A DNA stretch of 64,000 bases from Verticillium longisporum (taxonomy: Eukaryota > Ascomycota > Sordariomycetes > Glomerellales > Plectosphaerellaceae). The position numbers and the translations under genes are program-made. The stretch spans positions 4,092,001 through 4,156,000 of the forward strand of contig JAETXT010000008.1 in NCBI GenBank assembly GCA_019188255.1, written 5' to 3'. The notes under the pieces were generated by a model that had not been told where the DNA came from, made no database searches, and was given only the letters and a program-made list of their open reading frames with translations. This document shows, in pieces, positions 46,506 through 57,579 of the stretch. The first letter of the stretch is position 1; each line of letters begins with the position of its first letter.

Positions 46506-48158
46506 TCAGCTCACAACGCCGTATCGCACAAGACCCATGATGGCACCCAGAAGGATGGCAAACGGCGCCGCAACGCCAAAGTATCTTCCGCCAACAAACG
46601 CCGTGGCCGTCACAACAACCCACCAGGGATCGTCCCCGAGACTCCTCCCCGACTGGAATCCTTCATCGATGTATCCGACTAGATAGATCCGATAGACGGC
46701 GGTATAAATGAGACCGACGGCCGCCGCATTGATACCCCTGACCACTGCCTTGACCCAGGGTCGACTCCGGAGCACACCCCATACACCCATGGTTCCGTGT
46801 ACGAGAACCATGCCCGGCGTGAAGATGCCGATAAAGGCGATGAGGGCCCCCGCAGCTGCCGAGTGGCCGGCGTTGGCCGCCGTGAGACCGCCGAGGAAGA
46901 CGGCAAAGTTAAAGTTGGGACCGGGAAACGACTGGGCAATGGCAAGACCGATAAGGAAGTCGCGAGGACTGACCCAGCCCTCGGCCACGATGTATTCGCG
47001 AAGCAGGGGGATAACGACAGGGCCGCCGCCGAAGATGATTGTGCCGGCAAGGTAGAGGTTAGCAAAGAGGTTGTAGAGAATGGGCCTCTCGGCAACCACA
47101 CCGCGAATGACCATGACGACGAGGAATGTCGCGAAGAAGGTTGCAATCACAGCCGTACCCGCCTTCCAGGAGAAGTTGAGGCGGTATTCCTGCGCAACGA
47201 CACGGGGTTCCTCAGACTCTGCGGTGGACCGAGCATCTGCCTCTGAAGAAGATGCCTGGCCTGTCTGTGAAGGACCAGCTCGGGAATGTAGCGAAGGGGA
47301 TGATCGGCCGTCAACAGCGGCCGGCTCCTTCACAGAGTCGGACGGCCGCGGCAGCACCTGCAGCTCGGTTCCAGCATCGCCGTTCTCCTGAGCTGCAGGG
47401 CCTGCGGGTTCCTTCTTTCGCCCGAAACAGGCTTCCAGCGTGTGCTTGACCTTCCTCACGGGCCGGTGCAGCCATCGGTAGTCGTGGATAATGGCCGCAC
47501 AGCCAGCAGCGGCCATGAGTGTGGGGAAGTACCACAGGGCGTTGTACATCATGCCCGCCGAGGCGCTGAGGAAGACGAGGATGCGCGTCAGTGGGTCGGT
47601 GATGGCCTTTGCGACAGCTCGACGGCGGCCAGGGCAATAATGCCGACCGTGGCAGCGTTGAGACCAGACAGCAGGGCGTAGACGGCGCGTGGCAGAGTGT
47701 CACCGATGCTGGCGACGCCAACGGAGAGGCCGTACATGCCCAATGCGCCCGGCAGACTCCAGAGGACAAACGCGACAACCGCACCGAAGAGACCATTCTG
47801 CAAGAGATTAATGCAGTAGAGCATCTTGGTGCTGGCCGGTCCCGAGAGCGCCTGGGAGACGCTGAAGAGCTCCTGGTACTGAAGGCGAGTTAGCTTGAGC
47901 CATTGGCGACCGGTGAGATGAATAGGCGCACCATTTGCTCGTCGATCCATTTCAGCCGCTTGACAAACTTGTCATGAAACTGTGTTTGTTAGCATCTGAG
48001 AAGCCATTGCTCGAGATCGAGTGCCATACTATCTTAAAGTGCACAGGAGGACCGCCAAAGGCAGTCAGGCCCAGATGCCAATTGACCTTGAACGTGGTCG
48101 CGGCGCGCTGGCCGGCGACCTCGAGGGTCCGATCCCAATTCCACGAAGAGCGATGCAT
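46506..48158 (-). CDS. Chromate ion transporter (CHR) family protein, one frame offset
   Basis: Exons 48158-48030, 47979-47932 and 47878-46506, with introns of 50 and 53 nt, predict about 516 residues, the length of two-domain (long) CHR proteins. Each half has the family signature: LTAFGGPPVHFKIFHDKF then LFSVSQALSGPAST in the first, and FGGGPVVIPLLREYIV then IGLAIAQSFPGPNFNFA in the second. About ten hydrophobic helices are visible, with a hydrophilic linker of about 110 residues between halves. Bacterial and some fungal members export chromate or transport sulfate-like anions, probably at the plasma membrane. Frame slips once at a short T-run (plus strand 47608-47610, A-run in the gene) between AAVELSQ and AITDPLTRILVF. 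Splicing of the tiny 48-nt second exon is supported by continuity of the family motif. Confidence 0.85.
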
Positions 48159-48501
48159 TTTTGACTGTGAGTCAACAAGTGTCTGAAGACGCAACGTATG
48201 TGGGTTGGAGACACGGCCATGGGGACGATCTTTGCATGGTGTCTGGGGTTCGTCGGCGATCTGGGCTAGTCACGAGAAATGGCGTGCGCACAGCGTGGGG
48301 TCTTGGCGCTGGCGGATGGTGCGTCAGATAACCCATCACCTAGTGCGAACATGACGATATCGTGCTTCACAGAGTGAATGCCGATACGGTGCCAAATGGC
48401 GAGAAGACTTCAGTTGGTCATTTGGTTGTCTACCTTAATATGGCTACATGACCGCTGATATGGATGAATTCGGCCTACCAGATACATTTCACGGCCTGTC
48501 T
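48159..48501. other. Short intergenic region
   Basis: Lies between the TRS130 3' end and the chromate-transporter start, both minus strand. Presumably the transporter promoter. Nothing else seen. Confidence 0.6.
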
Positions 48502-51500
48502 TCAGACGACTATCCGACCCTCAAGCACCCTGCGTTCGCTCTCTACGACAAGCGGCCCGCCGCCGGGCCCACTAGAGTCCAGGCTGAGTGTGACCTTCTC
48601 CCGATCAGCAATGACCCGGACCGTCTCGCCCAGATTCCGATAATCCGTCTCGCAGTGTCCCTGCGTCGGCGGCAGCCCGTCCTCCTCCGCTTTGGCCTCG
48701 CTCATGTCAACGCTCGGATACGGCAGCCAGCCCTCGCGGAGGGGCACCATGATCAGCGGGATGTTGACGACCGATTGATCCGGCGTAGAGCTATCAGTGC
48801 CGGGTGCTGGGACCGCGACACGGCCCCGCTTGCGACCGCCAAGCAGCCACGTGTCGGGTGGCGCTGTGACATCGTATGTGAACTCTTGCGGCGCCGCAGA
48901 GCTGTCCGTGACGCCTGGCGAGGTGTCCCATCTGCGTGTCCACTTGAGCGTCAGGTTGGCTGACAGAAGCTGGTTGATGCCCGTGATGGGGGTGCCCGCG
49001 TCTTTGCGAGGGACTGGCGACGGGAGCGACTTGTCAAGCTGGATGTCGATCGTGAAGAGAATTGGGATGGACGGAACATCGACGGGAATAAGGATCGACT
49101 GAGCGTCTTCGATATTCTCGGACGACTTCAGAGCGAGCTTTGGGTTCTTCTGCTGCCAGTCCTGGATAAAGCTGGCGATCGCTCTCGCTGCATCCTTGTC
49201 GCTGCCCGGTAGCTTTCCCAAGCCCCTGAACGAACCATCTACAGCTGGCTTTACCAGGAACGAGGTAGAGGTTTCACCAAGCAATCCTGCGCGCTCGAGG
49301 TCAAACAGCGAAAGCGCACCGGGCACCTGCTTCTGAAGTTGTGCCTCCACCAGCGTCGCATAGCGCGCAAGGTCAGATTCGAGAACGGCTTGCTTCACGA
49401 GCCTGCTGACTGTTGCAACGATCTGTTCGAGCACGACGCTGTAAAAGACCTTCAGATATAACGTCTTTTGCGTCTTGGGCTGTACCGCAACATCCTTTTT
49501 GCGTGTAATTTTGTAGAGAAGGCTTGCTGGCTGCTTGGGGAAGACGACCACGGGCTTGCTGGGTGCGACTCCAAAATGCGATTCGAATATGTCAGATTGC
49601 TGCAGTTCGCTCTTGTACACGGTGATCGGGCTCGGTGACGCAGTGGATACGCTGAACCGAGAGAAGATTGCATTGTGTTTGAAGACATCTTGGACGTTGA
49701 CGCCGAGGGCCAACGAGATGGGAATAGTGGGTATCGCAGAGAAGGTGTATGTACCCTTCTCAGTTGAATAGATAACGTCGACTTTGACAGAGATGTTGGC
49801 AACGTCCTGCTCGGTGGAGAATGGGAACCGAAGCTGCACACTTGTATCGGGCTCGAGGGCACTGAATCGGAACAGTCCTGGCTCGAGCGCACTTGCGAAT
49901 TCAAAAGTAGATCCGATGAATTTGGCCTCTGTAGACAAGAGACGAAGCCCACCAGTGCTGGGCCTCACTCGTATCTCGCAAGACGTGACGTTATTCCAAC
50001 CAGTAAGAAGCTTCAGATCGAGACAGTTGTTGCGGTCTAGCTGTGTGTGGCGCGCTGCAGTGAGTTGACAGTCCAAACCGCCTTCTTGGCGACACACTGT
50101 GACCTTGGGAAGAAGGAAGGCTTCAGCACCTTTCGAGGAGTCGTGATCAATGTCGCGTTCGTAGTGGAGATGGATATTACTGGAGGTCAGACTCAGGCGG
50201 TCAACGTCATAACGTCCGGACACGCTTGTCTTGAAGCCATGATTAGCCATCATGCGAGGTCGAGAGAGGATAAAGACTTACCTTGCTATGCATGCGAATG
50301 GCGCTCTCGCCTCGCTTGAGCACTTGAGGAGTTGTGCTCTCCAGCCACAGCTCTTTCGGGACACCGGGGTCAGGACTTGTAAGACGCATGCGCGCAGTCT
50401 CGATCGTTAAGTCATCCACCAGCAAGCTACTCAGTTTGATCGTCAAAGAGAAGCTGTCGAGCCCAACGTCATACTCGGGGGACTCGTCTAACTGAGGATT
50501 AGTGAACATCTGTCCCAGAGGGACAGGAACCTCGTTGGAAAATGTCTTGGTCACAGCCAGTAGTTTGCCGACAAAACCCTGAATGACAGCGAAAGAGGCA
50601 TGCTCCATGTCTTGCCCAGCGCCAAGTCGGAATCCCTTTCGGCGCGCAAGGCGGTCTTTCTCAGCGGCAGCAGCCTTTGTCAGCAGCTTCAACACCACAC
50701 GAACGTATTCGTCCTTGCGTTGTAGCTCATGTAGACAGTGCGCGTACATGATGAGCATGGACAGCTCCAACACACTCCAGCCAGTTTCCCCGTAGAACGG
50801 CGTCACTCGGTAGAAATAAGAAGCCGCCGCTGAGTAGTCTCCAAGGTGGTATTTGAGAATCGCGAGATCAGTCATGCTGGCTTGAACGGCATAGTTATGG
50901 TCGGCAACGGTGTAATGCCTTAAGGCCTTGTCTGTCAGGGTCTCGTAGAGACGGTAAAAGTCGTCTTGGTTGTCCAGCGCTGCCTGAAGAAGCCGGCCCT
51001 CGATACCAGCCAGCAGAGGCTGTTGAGGGACCCCGGCCTGTGCCTTCTTCGCCGGAGGTTCATTGTCGTCAAGACCAATGTCTCATAGCCAGAATCTTCG
51101 ACTTCGGGCACAGAAGCCCAGCCATCACCCCAGCCGCGCTTCTTGCCGCACTCTTCCAGCACATTACGAGAGAGATTGTAGAGCTCGGCACGCCTGGCAG
51201 CGAGGTCTTCGAGGCCATTCTTGAGAAACTGGCTAGTCGGCGCGACAGACATGCCCTCGGAAACACTGGCTCTTTGGCCGGCTCCCGGACCAGGGAATAT
51301 TCCTGGGCTGTGGGGAGCTGCCGTAGTGGTTCGCACACTCAAAGACGTTGTTCGGGCGGGGTGCATCATGGTCTTGGGCTCGGGGATGGAAACCTTGGGC
51401 TCATGAATTTCGGGGGTGATTAATAGGGATGGTGGAATGGGGAGGGACTTGGTTGACGTCTGCGCCAGGATTTGTTGAGCAACAGAGAATGCAAAGGATG

Positions 51501-53208
51501 CGACCAGATTATCAATGACCTCTGTTACCACAGGGCTTACTGAGTGATCAGCCGAATCGCCACCAGACTGTGAAACAGCTGACGTGATGTCGGCTCGCAT
51601 GATCTGTGATATGGCGGGGATGAACTGTAGGGTCCTTCGACAAATCTCGGCCAACATGGTGAGGTTCTCTGCATCCTCCGCTTGTTTCGGTGCAGGCGCC
51701 TGTGGTGCAACGCCATGCAACACTGATTCTTGCTGTTCCTTGAGCTTCAACAGGAGTTCCTCTTTGGAGGACCATGCGTTGCCCGAGCGCAACAACAGCG
51801 CCAGCTGGCGGCCGAATATGTAGCAACGAAAGTCGAACACCGAGACGTTGTTGGCTACAATCATGTCGCGGTAAAGCTTCTTTGTGGAGCTGATGGGGAT
51901 CTCGTCAAAGTGGCTGGAAGCAGGAAGCTCCTTGGACTGCAGATCAACGGATTCTTCGTCTTCGAGGTTTCCGCTGCCGGTCGCTGCCGCAACAGCCTGT
52001 TCAGCCTGCTTCTTCAACTCGGCAGTATACCCCAGAAGAGCACCGCCGTTTCGCTCCGCGTCTCCCGTGGCGACCTGTTCGTGTATAACCGAGTCAAGGC
52101 CAACACTGAGCTCGTCATAGCCAACGAGCGCATCCTCAATAAGCCCGACGCTCTCGAATCCTCGCGCCAAGCCTTCCTTGAGGATAAAAAATGTGCAAAA
52201 GTTCCAACCTGGTAACAGACGTTGCGCATCTTTTTCACGAATGTCATCTTCGTACTGTGTAACGCGCATGTCGAACGACGCCAGAATCAAGCCCTTAATT
52301 TTCGCCAGCAACTCCTGCCAAGCAACCTCTGCATCTTTCTCGGTCTCCGAGTATCCGGTTGGGGTGGCTGGTACGACGCGAGGCAGGATATCGTACGGCA
52401 CATCATTGATGCCGATCCTGATCTGGGCAATCCTATCCACGGCACCCTTGCCAGTGACGTTGAAGCCGGCGCGCATTTTCTCCAGCAACGTAGTCGACCA
52501 CGTCCTCCATCTCGAAGAGGCGGTCTTGTCGCTGCTGGCGCCCTCGGCGCTTTTGCCGCTCGTTCTGGGCTGGGTCGCGGCGACGGTGTTGGGGACGACT
52601 ACATGCACAATGAGCCACTCAAAGGCATCGTGGTTTTCCTGGTTGTTCGCCTTTCGTGTGCTCTGGGAAGGTGGCGTGTGTAGCTTGATCCATTCGCGAA
52701 TCTCGGCGCGCGTCGTGGCCTTGTACGTGTCGTTGTCGTCGCATCGCACTAGCAGGACCTTGAGATAGGGGTTCGTCGCAGACCGGGAATCTGGTGCCGC
52801 CGCTCCTTTCCAGGTTGCTGCGCCGCCGCCGCCGGTGCCTCGATGTTGTCGGTCGATGCACTCTTGCCGCCGACCTGCTGGGTCTGGAAGCCATCGTCTT
52901 GAACGCCTGCGCTGACCGAACGTCTCAGGGTGGCACGAGGCGCAGCGGCAGCTGGGTCGGCACCAGTGTCGACGAGCTCGACGAACAACACATCAATTGA
53001 TCGAAGAGGTCCGGCATGCGATTGCCAGTGGAGGTTTCGGAGAGGGAGTCGGGGCACGAGGCCAGGGCCTAGGAGTTTGTAGACGCCATGGGGATCGAAG
53101 TACTCGACTACAGAACGGGCGGTCAGATTAATGACGGGGCTTTACTTGGTAACAGCTAGAGCTTGGGGCCATACCGGTGACTTTGGATGTCGAGAAGGGG
53201 TGTTCCAT
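48502..53208 (-). CDS. trs130: TRAPP-II complex subunit TRS130 (TRAPPC10), two frame offsets
   Basis: This subunit is part of the Golgi TRAPP-II complex, the exchange factor for Ypt31/32-type (Rab11) GTPases. Exon 1 (53208-53175) encodes MEHPFSTSKVTV and splices over 67 nt to exon 2 (53107-50282), which opens with EYFDPHGVYKLLGPGLVPRL, a conserved TRS130 start. A 52-nt intron (50281-50230) precedes exon 3 (50229-48502). The total is about 1,529 residues. Other landmarks are LPLRNLHWQSHAGPLRSIDV, FFILKEGLARGFESVGLIEDAL and the TPR-like ILKYHLGDYSAAASYFYRV. The C-terminal half is beta-rich, as in TRAPPC10. Two single-base offsets break the frame: the G-run 52768-52771 before YLKVLLVRCDD, and near 51069-51076 before LDDNEPPAKK. 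Both are consistent with one missing base. It shares a 432-bp upstream region with MRI1. Confidence 0.88.
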
Positions 53209-53640
53209 TATGTTGATCGTATCATCGTGTTCGCATCAAGTCATATAAGCCAAGTAGTACAATGCGCGCGCACAGTCGTGATGTTGAAGCTTGTCTTGAG
53301 CACTAGAGGCAATGTTGAAGCTTCGCTACCACTTGCTCGCTGAGGCAACACGGGGAAGGTGGGTCCGTGCGCAAGGGGACAGGGGCCAGGCGCCCCTGAC
53401 TGTGGCAGCTTAACGGCCGAGGACATTGTCATAGGCGGTGAGCCACCACCTGCCGAATCGATTGGTCGATGATGTCGTAGCTTGTAGAGGGGCACGGCAG
53501 AACTTTTCATGGAGGGGCAAACAATTGCGACAGCCAGTCTGGGTCAAGCATCGGCAAAGCCTCGTTCATTTCATTCTAAACGCCCCAACTCATCATCGCG
53601 TCTTGAATATCTGCCAGCGTGACAGCCAAAAACAAGAACC
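53209..53640. promoter_or_regulatory. Bidirectional promoter region between TRS130 and MRI1
   Basis: 432 bp separate the two divergent start codons, so core promoters for both must lie here. It contains two close AATGTTGAAGCTT/GATGTTGAAGCTT direct repeats at about 53280-53321. No defined regulator site is recognised. Confidence 0.5.
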
Positions 53641-54807
53641 ATGTCGACCCTTCAAGCTGTCAAATATAGCCGGGGTAACCTCGAGGTGTTGGACCAGCTT
53701 CGACTCCCTCACGAGTTTCACTACGACAATGTCTCTACGAGTGAGGAGGCCTTCGACTGCATCAGGTCTATGAGGGTCCGTGGTGCGCCAGCCATCGCCA
53801 TCGTTGCCAGTTTAGCCCATGCCGTGGAGCTGCACAACGGCAGCTGTCAAGCCACTTCATCCGAGGAAGTCATTTCTTACATTCACGGCCGTCTGGATTA
53901 CCTCAAGGAGAGCAGGCCAACAGCCGTTGACCTGACCAACGCCATCAACCAACTCAAGGCGAGGACGCAGGAGCTTGCGGGACAGGACCGCGATGCCATT
54001 GTCAAGACGTACATTGAGGGGGCGGAGAACATTCTGGAGAAGGACCTCAAGACCAATCTGTCCATTGGCGATCACGGCGCCGACTGGCTGAAGGGCGTGG
54101 CGCAGGCTGGCCCTGACAGCAAGATCTCCGTCCTGACACACTGCAACACCGGCTCGCTCGCCACTTCTGGACAAGGCACGGCGCTCGGCATTATCAGGAC
54201 GCTCCAGTCGAGGGGTTGGCTCAACCACGCTTATTGCACGGAAACGAGGCCGTACAACCAAGGCAGCCGTCTGACGGCTTTCGAGCTGGTCTTTGAGAAG
54301 ATCCCGAGCACGCTGATCACGGACTCAATGTCCGCCGCCCTGTTCGCCCTGAAGAAGGAGAAGATGAACATTTCTGCCGTCATTGTCGGCGCCGACCGTG
54401 TTGTGAGGAACGGCGACACGGCGAATAAGATTGGAACCTACCAGCTCGCCGTCTTGGCGAAGCATCACGGCATCAAGTTCATCGTCGCAGCCCCCACGAC
54501 GAGCATTGACCTGGAGACCGTGACGGGCGAGGGCATCCACATTGAGGAGAGGAAAAAGGAGGATCTGACCTAGGTTTCTGGCGCTACAGTTGTATCGGAT
54601 GTAAGTGTTGATGTTGCCAAGACTGTGCGCGTGGCTACGGCTGATCAGCGGATCGACGTCTGGAACCCGGCGTTCGACGTGACGCCGCATGACTTGATCG
54701 ATGCCGTCGTCACAGAGAAGGGTGCCGTTGTGAAGGGGGCCAATGGAGAGTTTGACTTCAGCCACGTCATGCCTGAGAGGTGGGCTCGCTTGGTTGGACA
54801 GCAGTAG
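53641..54807 (+). CDS. mri1: Methylthioribose-1-phosphate isomerase MRI1, with one in-frame TAG
   Basis: Catalyses isomerisation of methylthioribose-1-phosphate to methylthioribulose-1-phosphate in methionine salvage. The single-exon frame of 388 codons shows the eIF2B-like fold: [20 protein letters not shown], the catalytic Cys in [11 protein letters not shown] (C168), Asp in [19 protein letters not shown] (D252), and [15 protein letters not shown]. Codon 311 (54571-54573) is TAG where relatives have Gln (ELTQ-SGA). The frame before and after is identical and the remaining 77 codons are family-typical, so this is a substitution, not an indel or intron. CAG to TAG is a CpA to TpA change, the RIP-type transition. 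A truncated product would lose the WNPAFDVTP segment that completes the active site. The 3' end is only 64 bp from the convergent M20 peptidase gene. Confidence 0.9.
54571..54573 (+). other. In-frame TAG codon inside MRI1 (Gln expected)
   Basis: Context GATCTGACC TAG GTTTCTGGC. The base before the A of TAG is T, the preferred -1 base for fungal sexual-stage A-to-I mRNA editing that converts UAG to UGG. Whether this codon is real, edited, read through or a sequence error cannot be decided here. Confidence 0.85.
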
Positions 54808-54871
54808 AGGAAGGGCAAACGAGCGGTCAGGAAAATCATCAGCGGCAGGGGGAGGAGCTATCTTAATTCAA

Positions 54872-56180
54872 TCAAGACAACTCTTTCAAAGTGTGGAGGA
54901 TGAGCCTTTCAAACCCGTCAACAGCCGTCTCCAGGTCACCAACTGTAAGGCTCTCATTGTCGCCGTGAGCGACCAGGATACTTCCCGGCCCGTACAAGTA
55001 CCGCGTGTGGTTACCCTTGAGGTTGGGAATGTCCGTCCCGTAGTTCATAACGGCCGTCTCAAAACCTGCTGCTGTCAGTCTCATGCAGGTAGTTTCAGGT
55101 GGATAAGCACGCACCATTCACTTCACAGTTGGCTTCCACAACGCCGTAGTTGTGCGAGATGGCCATAGTAAAAGCATCCTCGTCGACCTCATCCAGGATG
55201 GCCTGGATACGAGCCTGGACAATGTCTCCGCCGGTCTCCTGGGGACCAATGGCTACGCGGACAGCAATACCGACGAATGCATGGTCGGGGATGACGTTGG
55301 CCGCGACAACACCGTCGAATCGGCCAACATTGACCGTTGTGTTTCCAAACGTCTCGTCGCTACCGAGGTCAGTCTCCAGAACCTTGGCCAAAGCCCGGAT
55401 CATCAGATTGTTGGCAGATTTTCCGAGCCAGGGGTACCCCGAATGGCCAGCAACACCCTTTGCCGTGATGTTGCCGAAGACGCCACCTTTGTGGCCGCAC
55501 GCCAACTTGTTCTCCGTGGGCTCTCCGAAGATGACGGCATCGAAGCTTTGAGGGGGGTCCGCTTCGAGGAGAGATTCGGAGAACATGTGCATGCCATCGC
55601 CCTGGTCTTCCTCGCCGACGACGAACAGCAATGAGACATCGTCTTCCTCGACCTTGCCCTCCTTGAGCAGATTCTCAAGGGCCTGGATCTGCGCAACGAC
55701 GCTGGCCTTGGCGTCGACGCTGCCGCGACCCCAGATCTTCGTGTCCTTGGTCACTTTGCCGTCCTCGATGCCGTAGGGGATATGCGGCGGCACGACATCA
55801 ATGTGCGATGTCACGAGGACTTTGGACTGCAGCGTCCGTGAGTCGACTCTCCATGCCAGCACGTTGAAACGACCCTTGGACTTGTCCGTGTTTTTCCTTG
55901 ACTGGACCTTCTGCTTCTCGACCGAGTAGCCCTTTTGTAGGAGATAGTCAAATAGGAATTGGCCAACGTCGGCTTCGGTGCCGGAAATGGAGGAAATCTC
56001 GACAATGGAACGGTGCAGGTCGAGGAACGAGTTGCGCCAAGCAGGCGCATCGTCGTCGGCTTGTGTCGGGTATTTCGAGCTCGGAGCTGTGACCGAGTCA
56101 CCCAAGGGCAGCTGAGCATCGCTGGAACTGGCAGCACACCGCGCGAGGGCGGCAACGCCGAGAAGTCGGGTGAGAAGCAT
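54872..56180 (-). CDS. Secreted or vacuolar M20-family metallopeptidase
   Basis: Exons 56180-55115 and 55065-54872, with a 49-nt intron, give 419 residues. MLLTRLLGVAALARCAASSS is a likely signal peptide. M20 zinc-site motifs are in order: SHIDVVPPHIPYG (HxD, about residues 122-134), IWGRGSVDAKAS (metal-bridging Asp, about 147-158) and VVGEEDQGDGM (Glu-Glu, about 185-195), followed by the dimerisation domain (GVAGHSGYPWLGKSANN) and a C-terminal NYGTDIPNL with late GDNE. This fits the ArgE/DapE/carboxypeptidase branch, hydrolysing amide or peptide bonds, but substrate cannot be assigned. The acceptor has a CAGCAGCAG run, so the splice could shift by one or two residues; the choice giving EVNGFETAVMNYG is best. 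The product carries no visible frame problem. Confidence 0.85.
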
Positions 56181-57579
56181 GGCTTGGGGGAAGCGCGATT
56201 GAAGCTCGACGCTGGCGAAAAGATACCTCGTCTGGGAAGCACTGCACAGGAGGAGGTCTGGAGCTCGTTGTGCAGTGTGGGCTTGAGCTCCCACCTAGCA
56301 ATAGCGCATTACATAAGCTCGATGAGGTCATCCCGCTGCCTGATGCTGCAACGCGCGGGCTCTCTCTTTCTCTCCCCCCGCGCCCTTCCCGCTGCGGTGC
56401 GACCTTGCGACCTGAAATTGCAACTCCGAGACAGCACTCACTCACGCTCACACCGTCACAAGAGTCGCATGTCAATGTCTGGGCTCAGTCTAGAGGCATT
56501 CGCAAGCATAACTTGATGGATGGCTTCTAGAAGCTTTTCAAACGCATGGCGGCTTTCGACTTGGATCGACCTCAAACAATTGGACGTCAAATAGTTGGAC
56601 CTCCACCACGTGAGCCATTGAGCGCCCATTGGGTGGTCCCTGGTTACTTTAAATGTTCATCGTGCGAATCAGAATCAAAATGGCCATGGCAAACTTAACG
56701 TTCCGGCGTGGGAGTGCTAACGAAGGTTTGAGCGTGATGGTGACGACCCGCAGGCCGTACAATGAGATCACTCGGTTGTCATGTGATGGCGTCTTGGCAT
56801 ATTGAGATCTCCACCAAAAGAGTGCCTGGATCTAGACTCTCTTGGTGCAGCTGTTGAGCGAGCCTCTTGACAGGGGATGCAACAAGAATTGATCGAGGTG
56901 TTGGTCGTGTCGTGAAGTTGTGACCCAAGAGTTGCATCATGCTGCAGGACTTGGTACAACATGAGGGGACATGCATCTCGCCGAACAGATGGTCAGACCA
57001 TCTGTCAGTGCCAAGTCTACAAGTGGTTCAGCGTACATCCATCCTTCCATCCTCCCCCCCCGCATTCAATTTCCACAGCTTGCACAGTCACCACCAGCGT
57101 CCCCACATCATCCCACGCCCCGTTTTCGAGACCCACCACGCAAACCCCCTGTGCCAGCGTGCCAGCGTCCCGTCGTTGGCCCTGAAAGTTGGTCCCAACT
57201 GGCAATTGAACGACAGTTGCACCGAGAGCTCGTTCGCCTGGCCTCGCCTCAGGCACGCGAGACCAAATCTCCAAGGTCGGCCATCGACTTTCGCGACCAC
57301 ACACCGCCTGCCCCCAGCCCAGGCAACTCGTGTCTTCCCCGATTCCCGATTCTCGCCAGACCTTCTGCAACGTCGACTTCTCAATTCTTGCGCGCCGCAA
57401 CCCACCCCATCTGTCCGACGAGCCCCTCGATGAACTGCCGCGACCCGAAATCGCCTTCGCTGGCTCACCGATCGTGCTTGACTCTTTGCGATCGCCATCT
57501 CCACCACGCCGTTTTCGGTCCCACGCACGCCTGACCTGGCCTCCTCCATCCGGACCCTCCGTCCTGTGCTCGCGGCGGC
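56181..57579. other. Divergent intergenic region, nothing recognised
   Basis: About 1.4 kb between the M20 peptidase and the kinase. Long overlapping frames at 56939-57736 on both strands are in GC-rich, pyrimidine-biased sequence typical of a long fungal 5' leader. No domain is visible. Confidence 0.55.

Noticed and set aside
54597..54612. GTAAGT in MRI1 considered as an intron donor
   Set aside because: Coding continues in frame through it with family-typical sequence, and no intron could remove the upstream TAG.
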